DNA of 64,000 nucleotides from Schistocerca nitens (GCF_023898315.1 NC_064614.1:501906109-501970108), one strand, 5' to 3'. Shown: positions 43,505 through 54,987, numbered from the stretch's first letter. The notes: a model not told the origin generated them from the sequence alone. Numbers and translations: made by a program.

Positions 43505-43905
43505 AATTATGTTATGGCAGAGCACTTGTCCACAACAGGCAAAGGCCCCAAGTTCAAGTCTTGGTCCAGCACATAGTTTTAATCCACCAGAAAGTTTCAT
43601 ATCAGCACACACTCTGCTGCAGAGTGAAAATTTCATTCTGGAAACATCTCCCAGTCTGTAACTAAGCCATATCTCTACAGTATCCTTTCTTCCAGAAGTG
43701 TTGATCACACAAGTTTCACAGGAGAACTCCCGTGAACTTTGGAAAGTAAGAGACGAAGCAGTGGAGGATGTAAAGCTGTGAGGAGAGATCATGAGTCTTG
43801 CTTGAGTAACTCAGTTGGCAAAACACTTGCCCATGAAAGGCAAAGGTCCCGAGTTCAAGCCTCAGTCTGGCACACAGTTTTAATCTGCCAGTAAGTTTCA
43901 TTTTC
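43505..43905 (+). mobile_element. Nonautonomous repeat with two tRNA-like ends
   Basis: Two direct tRNA-like ends (about 43508-43590 and 43797-43902) flank a core with CACACTCTGCTGCAGAGTGA. The right end has a D-arm-like GTAACTCAGTTGG, an anticodon-arm hairpin TTGCC-CATGAAA-GGCAA (perfect 5-bp stem, 7-nt loop) and a T-arm-like CCCGAGTTCAAGCCTC. U33 is missing, so it is not a functional tRNA gene. The same family recurs at 55385-55835. Confidence 0.65.
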
Positions 43906-45480
43906 TCTGTTGATTTCTGGTCAAAAGTCGACAATCATGGTATTTTATAACATTCTTTACATTATCTCAACTGCTTATAAACGCCACCCCTGCCTTTGCA
44001 TGCAACATTCTCACCTCCAGTCCCTGTCGTACCATGGAAATTATTCCTTGATGTCTTGATAAATGTGGTATCATCCAGTTCCATCTTGTCAGTGTTTAAT
44101 ATTCCTCTCCTCACTGATTGAGCACAGAACCTCCTCACTTCTTATCCAGTCTATCTAATTTTCAACATCTTTCTGTAGCACTGCATGTTAAATACTTCAA
44201 TTCTCTCCTTTTCTGGTTTTCCTACAAAACAATGCTGTGCTCCAGACATATATACTCAAAAATTTGTTCTTCAAATTATGGTCGATGTTTGCTAGTAGTA
44301 GTCTTCTTTTAGCCAGAAATGCTCTATTTGTCTGCACTAGTCTGCTTATTGAGTCCTCTTTGCTGTGTCCACGATCTGTTATTTTGCTTCCAAGGTAGCA
44401 GCATTCCTGTACTTTTATTGATTTTCAGTTATTGCTAATATCATATCTGCTAATCCTCATTACTTTTGTTTTTCTTCTGTTTACTCTGTCCATTGAGGTT
44501 GCGTGTGCTCATTCCATTCTATGGGTCCTGCAGTTATTCCTTACTTGCACTGAGGAAAGCAATGTCTCCAGCAAATCTTGATATCCTTTTACACTGAATT
44601 TTAATCCCACTCCTGAACCTTTCTTTCATTTTTTGTCATTGGTTTGTCATTATGTAGACTGAACAGTAGGTCCTTATCTTGCACCTTTTTTAATCCAAAT
44701 AACTCATTCTTTGTCTTCTATACTTATTTTTTCCTTTTGGTTCTTGTACACATTGTGCACACTGTGTCATAAATTTTTCCCAATAGTGTACACCTATTTT
44801 GCTCAGAATTTCAAACATCTTACACCTTTTATATTTATGACAAATCTCATGAACATGTCTTGGTTTTTATTATGCTTTGCTTTCATTGCAAAGTGCAATA
44901 TTATAATTGCCTCACTAGCACCTTTACCTTCCCTAAAGTCCGCCTGGTCGCCAACCAACATATCCTTAATTTTGTTTTCCATCCTTCTGGGCATTTATCA
45001 CATTAGCAAGTTGGAAGCATGAGATGTTAAGCTGATTGTGTGGTAGTTCTTCCACTTATCTGCTCTTGCTATCACAGATTGCATGGAAGAAATTTCTCCA
45101 AAAGTCTTATCCTTCCAGGCTCAGAGTCTAAAGGCGAACTTCAGTAGTCATTTGGTTGCCCCCTTCCTCCAATGACTTTTGAAATGCTGAAGGACTGATG
45201 TCTGTGCCATCTGCATTATTTGCTCCTAAGTCTTCCAAAGATCTTTAACACTTTGGCTCTTTAATGCTGGATCCTCCATATCAACTTCCATTTCTTCTTC
45301 TTTTTATTCTTCTTCTACCATGTTACCAGACAGTTTTCTTTTTCACAATGCCTTCAATGTACTCTTTCCATCCACCCCTTTCTCCTCTGCTTTTAACAGT
45401 GGAATTCACCTTGAACTCTTACTGTTGACACCTTCACTTTTAATTGCATCAAAGGTTGTTTCGGCATTAAGTGCTCGCAG
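43906..45480 (-). mobile_element. RTE-like non-LTR remnant
   Basis: On the - strand, decayed RT: KNYHTISLTSHASNLLM near 45040, RRMENKIKDMLVGDQADFRE at 44803-44994, MFMRFVINIK (motif A eroded), YLGSKITDRGHSKED near 44400 and AFLAKRRLLLANIDHN near 44310. Frames are broken repeatedly. It is a different branch from the copy at 23.8-25.8 kb. Confidence 0.6.
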
Positions 45481-45491
45481 TGAGCTCATAA

Positions 45492-45502
45492 GCGCGCGCG
45501 CG

Positions 45503-45560
<58 letters not shown>
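45492..45560. repeat. (GC)n(AC)n alternating tract
   Basis: About 19 bp of GC repeat passes directly into about 50 bp of CA repeat, giving 69 bp of perfect purine-pyrimidine alternation. Confidence 0.95.
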
Positions 45561-45561
<1 letters not shown>

Positions 45562-45599
45562 GCTCTGATTTCTCTTATTTTCTACCGTGGTCATTTCTA

Positions 45600-45930
45600 A
45601 CATGTAAGTGAGAGTTAACAAATTATTTTTGCATTTGGAAGAGTTGGTGATTGTGGAGAGATTTTTTCATGTAATACCAATGAAAAATGCCTTTGTTATA
45701 ATGACTGGCACCCCAACTTGTGTATTGTATCTGTGATACTTTCTTCCCTATTTCAGGATAACACAGAATGAGTTGCCCTTCTTTGAACTTTTTTGATGTC
45801 CGCCATAATGTGCAGCAATACTCCAGAAGAGAATTGATAAGCATGGTGTAGGCAGTTGGTTTAGTAGATTTGTTGCATCTTTTGAGTGTTCTGCCAATAA
45901 AGCATAGTCTTTAGTTCACTGCCTCAGAAC
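45600..45930 (-). mobile_element. Possible non-LTR 3' remnant
   Basis: The - strand frame at 45623-45844 (SLLEYCCTLWRTSKKFKEGQ) resembles the C-terminal LEYCSPVW-type segment of Jockey-like elements. It is short and decayed, and may be chance. Confidence 0.3.
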
Positions 45931-46598
45931 ATGTTTGTTTAGGGTCACTTTTCACAACTATATAGATGTATTGTCAATTTCTTTGTACTTTTTCTCACCC
46001 TGGCTTCCCTGCACTTTCTTTATATTTCATTCCTGCATATTTTTGTACTTTCTTCTTTTGTAGATCAGCTGCAGAGTTTCTTCTGTTACCCAGAGTTTCT
46101 TCACAGTTCCATTCCTTGTGCAAGAATATTATTCGTCCAAATTCCACGAGTGCCCTTTCCCTTCCTCCTCATCTGATTGTGGTATTCAGTAGAGTATCTA
46201 CAGCCTTAAACAACTTCAAACACACCTCAATGCATTAAGAGAATGATGGGAATCTGAGATCATATGCAGGGTATGGGAGATAGTTATAGAATGAATATAC
46301 AGGTGGTATACAAGTCTAGTGAGCAAATTGCCAAATTCAGATAATGGCGTTGAACTGCTAACAGAGCTATATTGACTGCCAGTGAGAGCAGACTCCAGTC
46401 AGAAGAAGATAACTTAGTGTTTTTCCAATGGTCAGTGTTTAGTGATAATCAGAATATTTAACAAAACTTTACAAAAAAAATGTAATTTTTGTTCATTTAA
46501 AATTAAGCTGTGAAGTTACTATCAAGTTTTTGTTTGTTGTGAATGCAAGCCAGCTGTACATTTACAGTCTGGATTGACAAGTAATGTTATTTATGCAG
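45931..46598 (+). other. MCC intron before exon e
   Basis: AT-rich. No feature recognised before the acceptor TTATGCAG. Confidence 0.5.
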
Positions 46599-46809
46599 TA
46601 CAAGCAGCTCAGGGGAATGCAGTGAATGGGGCCAAAATGAGGAAAGAAGACTACGTGATCACATAGGAAAACTGAAGGCAGAACGCAGTGCAGTGAGAGC
46701 CACAGTAGTTGAACTGGAGAGCTGCCATGCAGAACCTCCATCTCCTCGTCCACCAGTGTCTATTGCAGAGGCCAGAAAGCTTGATCTTGAGACAGCTGTT
46801 CTTATGCAG
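46599..46809 (+). CDS. MCC: MCC homolog, internal exon e
   Basis: Acceptor TTTATGCAG, donor GTAATG. It encodes a Ser-rich start (TSSSGECSEWGQNEE), then RRLRDHIGKLKAERSAVRAT, VVELESCHAEPPSP and RKLDLETAVLMQ. These match the MCC coiled coil around EQRLKDYIQQLK, MLELESIH and RLDLENAVLMQ. It ends in phase 0 at the Gln. Confidence 0.92.
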
Positions 46810-47051
46810 GTAATGAAGTGATTGAAGGGGGAAAATGCAGTATTATACATTGTTTCTCTTCTAAGAGTTGTCAGTTGCATTTTCTCTGACATTGTAGTGG
46901 ATATTTGCAGTTTCTGTTTCTGGGGTCACCGCAAACAAATACTGCTCTTAATGTCTTTCATGCAATGCCAAGTGTCAACAGAAAGTGAGTTCATTTTCCT
47001 TTACAAACAAAATGATTTTTAAAGCAGAATTTTATGTGCCCCCTCAGACAG

Positions 47052-47247
47052 AGTAGTCCCAAATTAATCTAGTGCAATATTGCTTTTATCAATATTTATT
47101 AACGGGTTATGAAAACATGAAGAATAACCAGTACTCCAGGTGACAGCACTATCCTGGCACACAGTACTGGTTATTCTCCTTGTTTTAATGTCCCTGCTAA
47201 CACAGATCGATAAAACAAATATCGCACTAGACTCATTTTGGACCACT
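47052..47247. repeat. Fold-back repeat (MITE-like)
   Basis: Inverted arms of about 80 bp (47052-47134 and 47162-47247), with CTAGTGCAATATTGCTTTTATC against the complement of CGATAAAACAAATATCGCACTAG, and a loop of under 30 bp. Arms differ at scattered sites. No coding capacity. Confidence 0.75.
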
Positions 47248-48940
47248 CTATCAAAGGGGCATGTAAAATTTCAATTTATTTGTTATGGGAAACAAATTGA
47301 TGCTTCCCTTCAACACTGGGCATCATATGAAAGACGTGATGAGCAGTATCTATTCAGGATGACTCCACCTACACAAACAAAAACTGCAAATACATTTCTG
47401 TATAGGTCACTTAGTATGAAAATACTTTCAGTTTTACTCTAATTGCAATTCTGTAGCATGCTCCTTGCAAATATCCATAGGAAAGTTGCTTTGCTGTTAA
47501 GCAGTTGTTTAAGGACATGGTTTCCCGGGCCTTGCCTTGCTTCAGTCTGCACTTAGTCTGAGGCTATTTTTATATTTGTGTAGCCAAAGTCAATTTAGGA
47601 AAACGTCTTCCACTGAGTCTGTTTACGGGTTAAGTAGTTTGAGTGGAAGTTGATTCAGCCAGGGCTCATTTGTTTATCAAAGCTGTTGGCAATTCAATAA
47701 CCAATTCAACAAGACATTTGCTAGGAGGTCTCTACTTTTTACATAAAGCATACAAAGCTTTTTTCAATCACTTTATTTGCTGCCTCCCAAAAGGTTAGGA
47801 GCCCATTAGCTGGTCGCTGTTCTCTATACCAGCCGTGTTTTTACTATAATCCACATCTGCAAAATGAATGATTAGTTTCTGGGCAATGAGATTGTTAGCT
47901 AGCCCTTTTCTATTTGTCAGTACTGTGCTATAGGGCCACCTTGAAAATAAATATGAAGCAAGTCACAGACGACAGTCGATGCCCTATGCACTGTGTGTGA
48001 AACAAGGGAAACATAAACACTGTGAAGCAAGTAACACATATTGTTGTCTGTATGTCTTTCCCACCAAAAGAAGTGACAGGTGCTGCTATCTTTATTATTT
48101 CATTGTTGCACTAGCATCATAGAGTACCTTCACTCAGATGACAGATATAAGGCAAACTCTGTAATATATTTACAAACACGAGAAATGGCCGACATAGGTT
48201 TTACTTCACTTGTCTTTTTTTAGTCTACTTAGCTACATTGCTCGTCTTCAAAGTGTTTATGTCTGAATCAGTCCCTGTAGCATATCCAGTATAAATATTC
48301 ATAGGATTGTTGCTTTCATCTTAGACAGTTGCGATGCTTCTGTTCTTAATTAATTGACAAGTCCTCAAAATTCAAGTGATAAGTACAAATCAGCTTGCTG
48401 TAACGCCCTCTGAACTCGGTCTACGTATTTTGAAGAACAGGGTGTTGCAACGTGGTGGCCTTCCAGATATGTAGGCCACATTTGGAGGGTGCCACAGCAA
48501 GATGATTTGTAGTGTCTTTCACTTGAATTTTGAAAACTCATGAGTTGATTAATGAGAGACACTGTGATAAAACTAGACTTATTATTTTCATCACAAAATT
48601 CCATATTGTGCCACTAAACACCTGCTTAGTAGCAAATCAACATTCCTATGAATATTTTAAAGAAAATGCTACTGATAGTGATGATAACATTAAACCAGTT
48701 ATAGGCCAAGACAACAGTCAGTGAAAGTTCATTCAAAAGAGCTTGAATATAAGTGTCACTGGCATGCAGCCCTAGTTACCATTGTTGACACAAATAAATA
48801 TGCTCACTTGTGCTAAAAAACACTTATGGAGGTTAAGCTACGTGTCTTACATCTAAAATTTAATTTTTGGAGTAGTTTTTCAGTACTTGCTTATTCTACT
48901 AAAATTGCAGTATAGTTAATTAAATAATTTGTAAAGAGTC
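47248..48940 (+). other. MCC intron
   Basis: AT-rich, with no feature recognised beyond short chance frames. Confidence 0.5.
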
Positions 48941-49300
48941 ATGAATATTGTTTTTGCTCTTCACGGGTACGCTGCCGAATATGATCGTCTTCACTACACA
49001 ATATTTCAGTGATCCTTCTAGCCACCATCTTCAGGTGCATTCGCTGAATACACACTAAAAATACAAGCAAACTCAGCAACTTCCCTTTCTTGCAAAATTT
49101 ATCAAACTTCTTTACAAGAATAACCATCTTCTCCCTGTAGAGGTTTCTGATGTGATTCCATAGATTTTCCTGGCATCTTACATGTTTATGCTCTTCAAGG
49201 GTATGCTGCCAGACATGATAGTCTTGACTACGCGGCAGCATACCCGTGAAGAGCATAAACACATAAGACACCGGGAAAATCTACGAAAACACAGTCATGA
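48941..49300 (-). mobile_element. PLE family-B-related tail with fold-back end
   Basis: - sense tail with a hammerhead-like core at 48993-49041 and the CGGCAGCGTACCCGTGAAGAGC terminus. A second terminus (GCTCTTCAAGGGTATGCTGCC at about 49190) and its inverse (GGCAGCATACCCGTGAAGAGC at about 49233) form a hairpin. The CGGCAG...CCCGTG block is shared with the PLE-B tail at about 14908-14930. Confidence 0.65.
48993..49041 (-). ncRNA. Hammerhead-type motif, PLE-B-related tail
   Basis: On the - strand: TGCAC, CTGAAGA (49028-49034), extra T, GGTG...CACT as stem II, GAA, A-TA-T, T, then GTGTA. Stem I TGCAC/GTGTA has five pairs, one of them G-U. It has the same architecture as 14851-14893. Confidence 0.6.
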
Positions 49301-49401
49301 GTATTGTTAAACAGTTTTAAAAATCATAGCAGAGATTACCATTCACACTCACAAAACAAAGCAAAGTGTCTAAAATATATCATACAAGATCTTAATTCAG
49401 T

Positions 49402-49438
49402 GAAGAAGAAGAAGAAGAAGAAGAAGAAGAAGAAGAAG
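49402..49438. repeat. (GAA)n microsatellite
   Basis: About 12 perfect GAA triplets. Confidence 0.95.
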
Positions 49439-49969
49439 GTGAAAAAAACAAATACTTTTTCTTTATGTGTTTCATCTCATTTAGGTCAAGTTTCTAAAAC
49501 AGTCAGAAGTATGCACAACACATTAACTGTTGTAGATGCAAATGTACTTGTGTAGTTTCATATGAAATGTTGCTTTCACCTTGTGTTGATATCATAACCA
49601 AAATGCAGTAATTATGTTTATCTTAATCTCAGATGGCACATAGTACCTATACCTATTTCCTATACTCAGTACAGACTTAGTAAGTACAAGCAAATTTATT
49701 TTATTTACTTTCAGTCCCTCTTCTGGAATAAGTAAGACACAGCTCTAGTGTTCACTACACTCAATGTTACCCACATGACCCCTGCATGTGTCTGTATCTT
49801 TTTCATTTACTATAATTTTTTGAAGAACAGTCAGTGACTGCACATTATCTAAGTGGGACATACTGACAAAGTACTGTATTTTACTTTTCAATTTGCTATT
49901 AAATAATCATCTGTATGAATAAACATTGCTTTCAAGTGGCATAACCATGGCAAAGGAGTATAACTGAGA

Positions 49970-50220
49970 AAAATATTAAAAAGAAAGTTGCTACTCACTA
50001 TATAGGAGAGATGCTTAGCCACAGATAGACACAACAAAAAGACTCTCACAATTAAAACTTTTGGCCATTAAGGCCTTTGTCACCAATAGACACACAGGCA
50101 ACTGCCTGAGACTGCAGTTGTGTGAGAGTTGCATTTGCGTGTCTATGACTCATCATCTCCACTGTATGGTGAGTAGCAACTTTCCTTCTCGTAATACTGT
50201 TACATTCCATTGTTTTATAA
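49970..50220 (-). mobile_element. Hammerhead-bearing repeat (family 2), decayed copy
   Basis: It shares GAAAGTTGCTACTCACTATA, CACAACAAAAAGACTCTCAC and CATTAAGGCC blocks with 6210-6360 and 9673-9781. Its terminal parts AAAGTTGCTACTCAC and GTGAGTAGCAACTTT are inverted. The ribozyme-like core (GTGACAAAGGCC...GGCCAAAAG) is mutated. Confidence 0.6.
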
Positions 50221-50432
50221 CTGAGATAAAGTTAGCTAAGTGATATTAAATCACAATCACTAAATGATGAGCATATTTTCTTAAAAATACATACAAAGTA
50301 TGATTTAGACACTTCAGTAAGACTGTTGTAATGTGTATTAATAAATAAACACTGAGGATTCATAGCAGCTGCCTTTCACACGGTTGGCACAGTATAGTTA
50401 CTAAGTATCTACTGACTTTTTTTTTTAATTAG

Positions 50433-50621
50433 GAATTGATGGCAATGAGAGAAGACAAAGCTGAACTCAGGGCAAGAGTGTATTTGCTAGAGAAGGAAAG
50501 AGCATCCTTGGAACTCAAACTCAGTTCTATGGATGCTCATCATGCAGCTCAGCTGGCAACTATCCAACATTTGCAAAGCCAACTGCAAGAAACTGAGCAA
50601 CTTCTAAATTCTCACAGTAAG
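50433..50621 (+). CDS. MCC: MCC homolog, internal exon f
   Basis: Acceptor TTTTAATTAG, donor GTATGT, phase 0 at both ends. It encodes ELMAMREDKAELRARVYLLE, then KERASLELKLSSMDAHHAAQ and LQETEQLLNSHSK, matching ELMAMKEEMAELKAQLYLLE and the following coiled coil. Heptad-like spacing of Leu continues throughout. Confidence 0.93.
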
Positions 50622-50915
50622 GTATGTATCATTTGCTTTATAGATAAATTTTGTGCATAACTGTTTTTAACTGATGTATTGACAATAGTTGTCCCCTCAG
50701 ATGTTTCCTCAGCACTGCTAAAGAATTGTCGATTTGACGGTGGATTAATTAACAATGAAAATATCACTTTTCTAGCCTTAAAGTACAAATACACGCAGCA
50801 GAAACTACAGAAAAGAAAAGGGTGCACCACAAAGGAATTACCCGAATGGGACTGAAACTGGTAGTTGCGATGTAAATTTCAGAAAAAACTGAATGATTTA
50901 CTCAAGGAAAGAAGC

Positions 50916-51418
50916 TTCACAAGTTGAGCAAGTCCAAAATGTACTGGTCCACCTCTGGTCCTTAGCAGTTATTCAGCTTGGCATTGATTGACAGAGCTGT
51001 TGGATGTTCTTCTGAGGGATATCGTGCCAAATTGTGTCCAATTGGCACATTAAATCGTAAAAATCCTGAGCTGGTTGGAAGGCCCTGGCCACAATAGTCC
51101 AAATGTTGCCAACTGGGGAGAGACCTGTTGACCTTACTGGCCGATGTATAGTTTGGCAAGCAGGAAGATAAGCAGCAGAAACTCTCACCATGTGCAGGCA
51201 GGCATTATCTTGCTGGAATGTAAGCCCAGAATGGCTTGCCATGAAGAGCAACAAAATGGGATGTAGAATATCGACATACTGCTGCACTGTAAGGATGCTG
51301 CGAATGACAACCAAAGGGGTTCTGCTATGAAAAGAAATGGCACCCCAAACATTCACTCCTGGTCGTAGGGCCGTGTGGTAGTTGATAGTCAGGTTGGTAT
51401 CCCAATGCTTCCGAGGCG
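50916..51418 (-). mobile_element. Tc1-like transposase fragment, - strand half of an inverted pair
   Basis: The frame 50973-51356 reads VWGAISFHSRTPLV, LTVQQYVDILHPIL and TFQQDNACLHMVRVSAAYL (second Asp motif), ending KNIQQLCQSMP. The third motif is eroded (LSPVGNIW). The first catalytic Asp region is absent because the copy stops at 51418. Confidence 0.75.
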
Positions 51419-51945
51419 TCTACACATCTTCAATGTTGAATCTCACTGACTTAAGTGGAATGGTCTTCACTGATGAGTCCTGCTTCGAATTGAGCCCTAA
51501 GGACCAGTGAAGATGCGTCTGAAGATGCCCCAGGACAGTGATGGGATACTCACCTGACCAGCACCCGCCATACCGCCCGACAACCAGGTATTATGGTCTG
51601 GGTGCCATTTTTATAATCCACGGTACCCTTACAACACAGCAATACATCAACCAGATTCTATGGCACATTTTGTTGCACTTCATGGCAAGCCATCTTGGGA
51701 ATACATTTCAGGATGATGTTGCCTGAATGCACACTGTGGGAGTTTCTGTTGCTTTTCAAATCCCACTTTCAACAGCAGGGTCATCGGATCTCTCCCAGAC
51801 AGTGAACATTTGGAGTATTATGGAACAGCCATCCAACCAGCTTGGGACGACATCCAACAATTCTATCAGGCAATACTAAGCCGAATATCTACTTGCACAA
51901 GGGCTAGAGGTGGGCCAACACATTACTGACTTGCTCAATTTGAGA
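51419..51945 (+). mobile_element. Tc1-like transposase fragment, + strand half of an inverted pair
   Basis: MVFTDESCFELSPKDQ (first Asp), YYGLGAIFIIHGTLTTQQYI, then HLGNTFQDDVA*MHTVGVSVAF (second Asp region with a stop) and LSQTVNIW. It ends at GACTTGCTCAATTTG, the complement of CAAGTTGAGCAAGTC at 50919, so both halves share the same outer terminus. Confidence 0.75.
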
Positions 51946-52369
51946 TGCTCTTTCTCTCAGATTTCCTTTTTTCCCCATTAAGAGTGAATTTAATTAGCGC
52001 ATACATCCACCCACACAGTATCATATTACATATTTTATACTGCATGGTCTTATGTTTTAAACATCTTGGAAGAACATTCCATTACCTTTTAAACAAGCAA
52101 ACTTACATTTACTACAGGCAAATTTACACCTACTTCTCCCAAGCCAACAGGTGTTTTGTGGCAGACAGTACATCTTGTAAAACTATAATGAATCCCTTCC
52201 TGTTCCATTTGACTATGGTTTCTCAAAATCACATCATACAATTTGGTGATGGTTTAAAAAAAATTGTGTTTTGTGGTAATAAAAAGAGTTAACCCTTTGA
52301 GTATCAGTGGTTTCCACCTGAAACCATCAATGCTATTGCAAGACAGAGACATCTACTGGTCACTGAGGT

Positions 52370-52560
52370 ACATCATGAATGTAATGTATTATAGCAGTCC
52401 CTTACAGCACTCAGAGCAACAGTTGGTGTGAAGATGGTGCTATGTGATTGTAGAAGGGAATGGGAAGTGCTGGGTGGGTCGATTGGGCAGCTCTTGCACC
52501 TGGGTCTTCCACGGGGATGATTCCTGGGGCATAGAATGTTGTGTGGATGCCAGAACACTA
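52370..52560 (-). mobile_element. PLE (third family) fragment, Cys-rich segment
   Basis: The - strand frame reads NHPRGRPRCKSCPIDPPSTS, matching the RPRCKTCPMHPP cluster before the GIY-YIG domain of family-1 PLEs. Little else is recognisable. Confidence 0.5.
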
Positions 52561-53030
52561 CTTTAGAGAAGGGGGAGGCTACTTCAGTCCTGGCACAGGC
52601 TTATCTTACCCTATCAAAGGCTGGGCAACCTGAGAAAGCAGCTGTGTTATATACCAGCTGTGTTGCAATGATCTCACAGCCACTGCCAGACTGGCAAAGA
52701 GCAAAGCAGACCACTCTGTACCACAACATTCTTGATATCAGTAACTGCTTCACAACCCAGGCTACCTGGATCCTCCTCTCCACCATCAGCTTTTCTGAAA
52801 TGCACAGATGGAGTTATCCCTACAAAAAATTCTCAACTCCCAAAATTATCCTGGCTTCAACCAGCTGTCCCCTCACTCTCATTGCATGCTGCACTCTGCC
52901 AATGCAACCACCCATCCACCCACCCAACCTAACCACTTCTGTGCTCCCCTGCTCCCCATTTGTTCCCCACACCCCACTTTCCGATGCTACGCCTGGCAAT
53001 CTCACCAGGCTATCATCTAAAGTGCGTGTC
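52561..53030 (+). mobile_element. PLE (third family) fragment, GIY-YIG C terminus and tail
   Basis: The reading QATWILLSTISFSEMHRWSY corresponds to VIWILPTNTNLSELRRWELA of family 1. After a frameshift, LQKILNSQNYPGFNQ matches LQYILSSRYPPGLNLR. A C-rich tail follows (CCCCTGCTCCCC). It is antiparallel to the adjacent 52370-52560 fragment. Confidence 0.6.
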
Positions 53031-54883
53031 ATTTACGACGGCGGCCGAGTTTAGGTTAGTTCTGCGCATCTGATGTCACAAAATGCAGTCAGCCAATGAA
53101 CAGAGAATGACGTTGCCAGAGCTCGACTGCCGTGCAGAGCACAGACAAGCGTCTTCAGTTTTAGAAATGTTCAGTCATAAATAAAGTAACTGAACAAAAG
53201 CAATGTCTTGATAGCAGACTTTCTTTTATAGAGAGTTTGGAAAAAGCATGCTTTATACCAATTGCTTCATATTCTATTAATTAATTAAACCGAACAAGCA
53301 ATAAGCCTCCTAATTCAGGTGATAGAAAGGAAAGGTGTTTGTATCATTCTCACAAACTTTTTCGCAATAAAGGACAGTGGTAATTGTTTATTTCCTATTG
53401 TACTTCAACGAAATGTGAGTAATTCATAGTCATACCAACAGTGTTTGTCGGTATTTTGCGTGATATTTTAAAGGCCTCTAGGAGCTCTCTTGAATGACGA
53501 CCTGCGCTAGCGTAATGGTTAAGGTGTTTAGCTGCTAAGTGAGAGGATCTGAGTTCAAACCTCATTTGGTGCTTAATATTTTCTTTATTTAAAAACAATA
53601 TCGAAGTGTCTTACTTCATGATTTTTATTCATTTGAATGTAATTTTTTGAAATTTCTAGTACTTTGTCTCTTCATTATAATCATAATAAGTTTTTGATTT
53701 TTCTAATTTTGTCCTCCAATATTTCTTTTTACAGCAATTGAAAACAATGAAAAGGCACACATACAATATTCATGTTATCTGTTTTGTTTGTATATCTTCT
53801 CTTCCTCAGCCGCTGTTTTACTATTCATACTGAGATATATTCTTTTGCGACAGTATTAAAAGTATTATTTAGAGCAGAATTTCGGCTCATACGTTTGCCG
53901 AGCTACTTGATTGTCGGACACAATTCTTTGCTTTGCTGCTTCAGCAACATCATCATATTCAATGTTTTCGTTGACTGACCTATGTTTTGGCAAGTATTTG
54001 CTGTCCGTTGTGACAAACACAAGTTGTTTGCGCACTGTGCCTCACTGACAATATATTTTAGTTTTTTCTATGTTTTATTACGTCCACAATTCAGTTTTGT
54101 GTACTTCGCCAACTTTGTTTTAATTATAACTTTTTAGAAAAAATCGAAATGACTCTGGCATAAATAAAACTTTTATTACAGTCGTGAAAGACGGAATATT
54201 TCTCAATATTAGATACGACACCTATCTGGTACTTAAATTAAATGAGATATTGTTATACAGTAAATTTTATATGAAATTTAGGTATCTTGTCCACATTTCA
54301 TTGTCAATATTGTGGCAACTAAAATCGACCATACGGAAAATATACGCTATGGACTTTTACTTCTGCAAACTCTTCAAAATTTCGTGCAATGGTTTACTAC
54401 ATTTAATGTTGCACAATAACTGCGTTAAACATTGAAACAAAATTAAGTCATTTATGGGGGGAAGGTATCAGTCAAGAAGATGTGTAAAAATCAAATTTTT
54501 GGGCCAAATAGTTTTTGAAAAATCGAATGATAAGTGTCAAAGCAGTCGGAACACCATGTGTCAGCACAGGCGAGCAGTGCAGTGATGACAAAATAGCGCG
54601 CAGCGTGGAATGCGGGGAGTACGTCTCTGTAGCAGCGAAAGGGTTAATGGGGCTGTGGTGGCTTTACTTCATAAACTGCACGCTCCCCCCTAAATGTGAG
54701 TTTGCGAACTGTACTATACTATGGCGCTGTTTCTCTTGGCGCGTGCATTGTTTGCAACTTGGCAAGGCAGCAATCTCCCGCGTCTGGGTGGGCATGCGCG
54801 AGCCGCCAAGATAAAAGAATTGAACTATAGTACCCACATGCCATGCCAGACAGCACTCTTCTCTCCTCCAACCTGTACCCCAC

Positions 54884-54909
54884 CATCCCATCCCATCCCA
54901 TCCCATCCA
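54884..54909. repeat. (CCCAT)n short tandem repeat
   Basis: Five copies of a CCCAT-type pentamer. Confidence 0.9.
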
Positions 54910-54986
54910 ACTCCAGAGTGCTATTCACATGACTGTCACATTCTGGTTGGGGCTGCTGTTGGTAGCAGTCACATGTACATCATGCG

Positions 54987-54987
<1 letters not shown>

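Noticed and set aside
43802..43873. Functional tRNA gene
   Set aside because: The anticodon stem is good but U33 is absent, the acceptor stem does not pair, and the unit recurs inside a repeat family.
49402..49438. Poly-Lys coding stretch (KKKKKKKKKKK)
   Set aside because: It is a GAA microsatellite in an intron, and the surrounding frame has no conservation signal visible.
52536..53054. 172-residue frame that could look like a novel protein
   Set aside because: Parts of it align with the C-terminal end of PLE proteins (WILPTNT..SELRRW), so it is a frame-shifted retroelement fragment.
54640..54930. CpG-richer block with frames on both strands near 54.7 kb, possible promoter or gene
   Set aside because: No protein family resemblance, no core promoter elements I can point to, and low-complexity CCCAT repeats explain part of the open frames.
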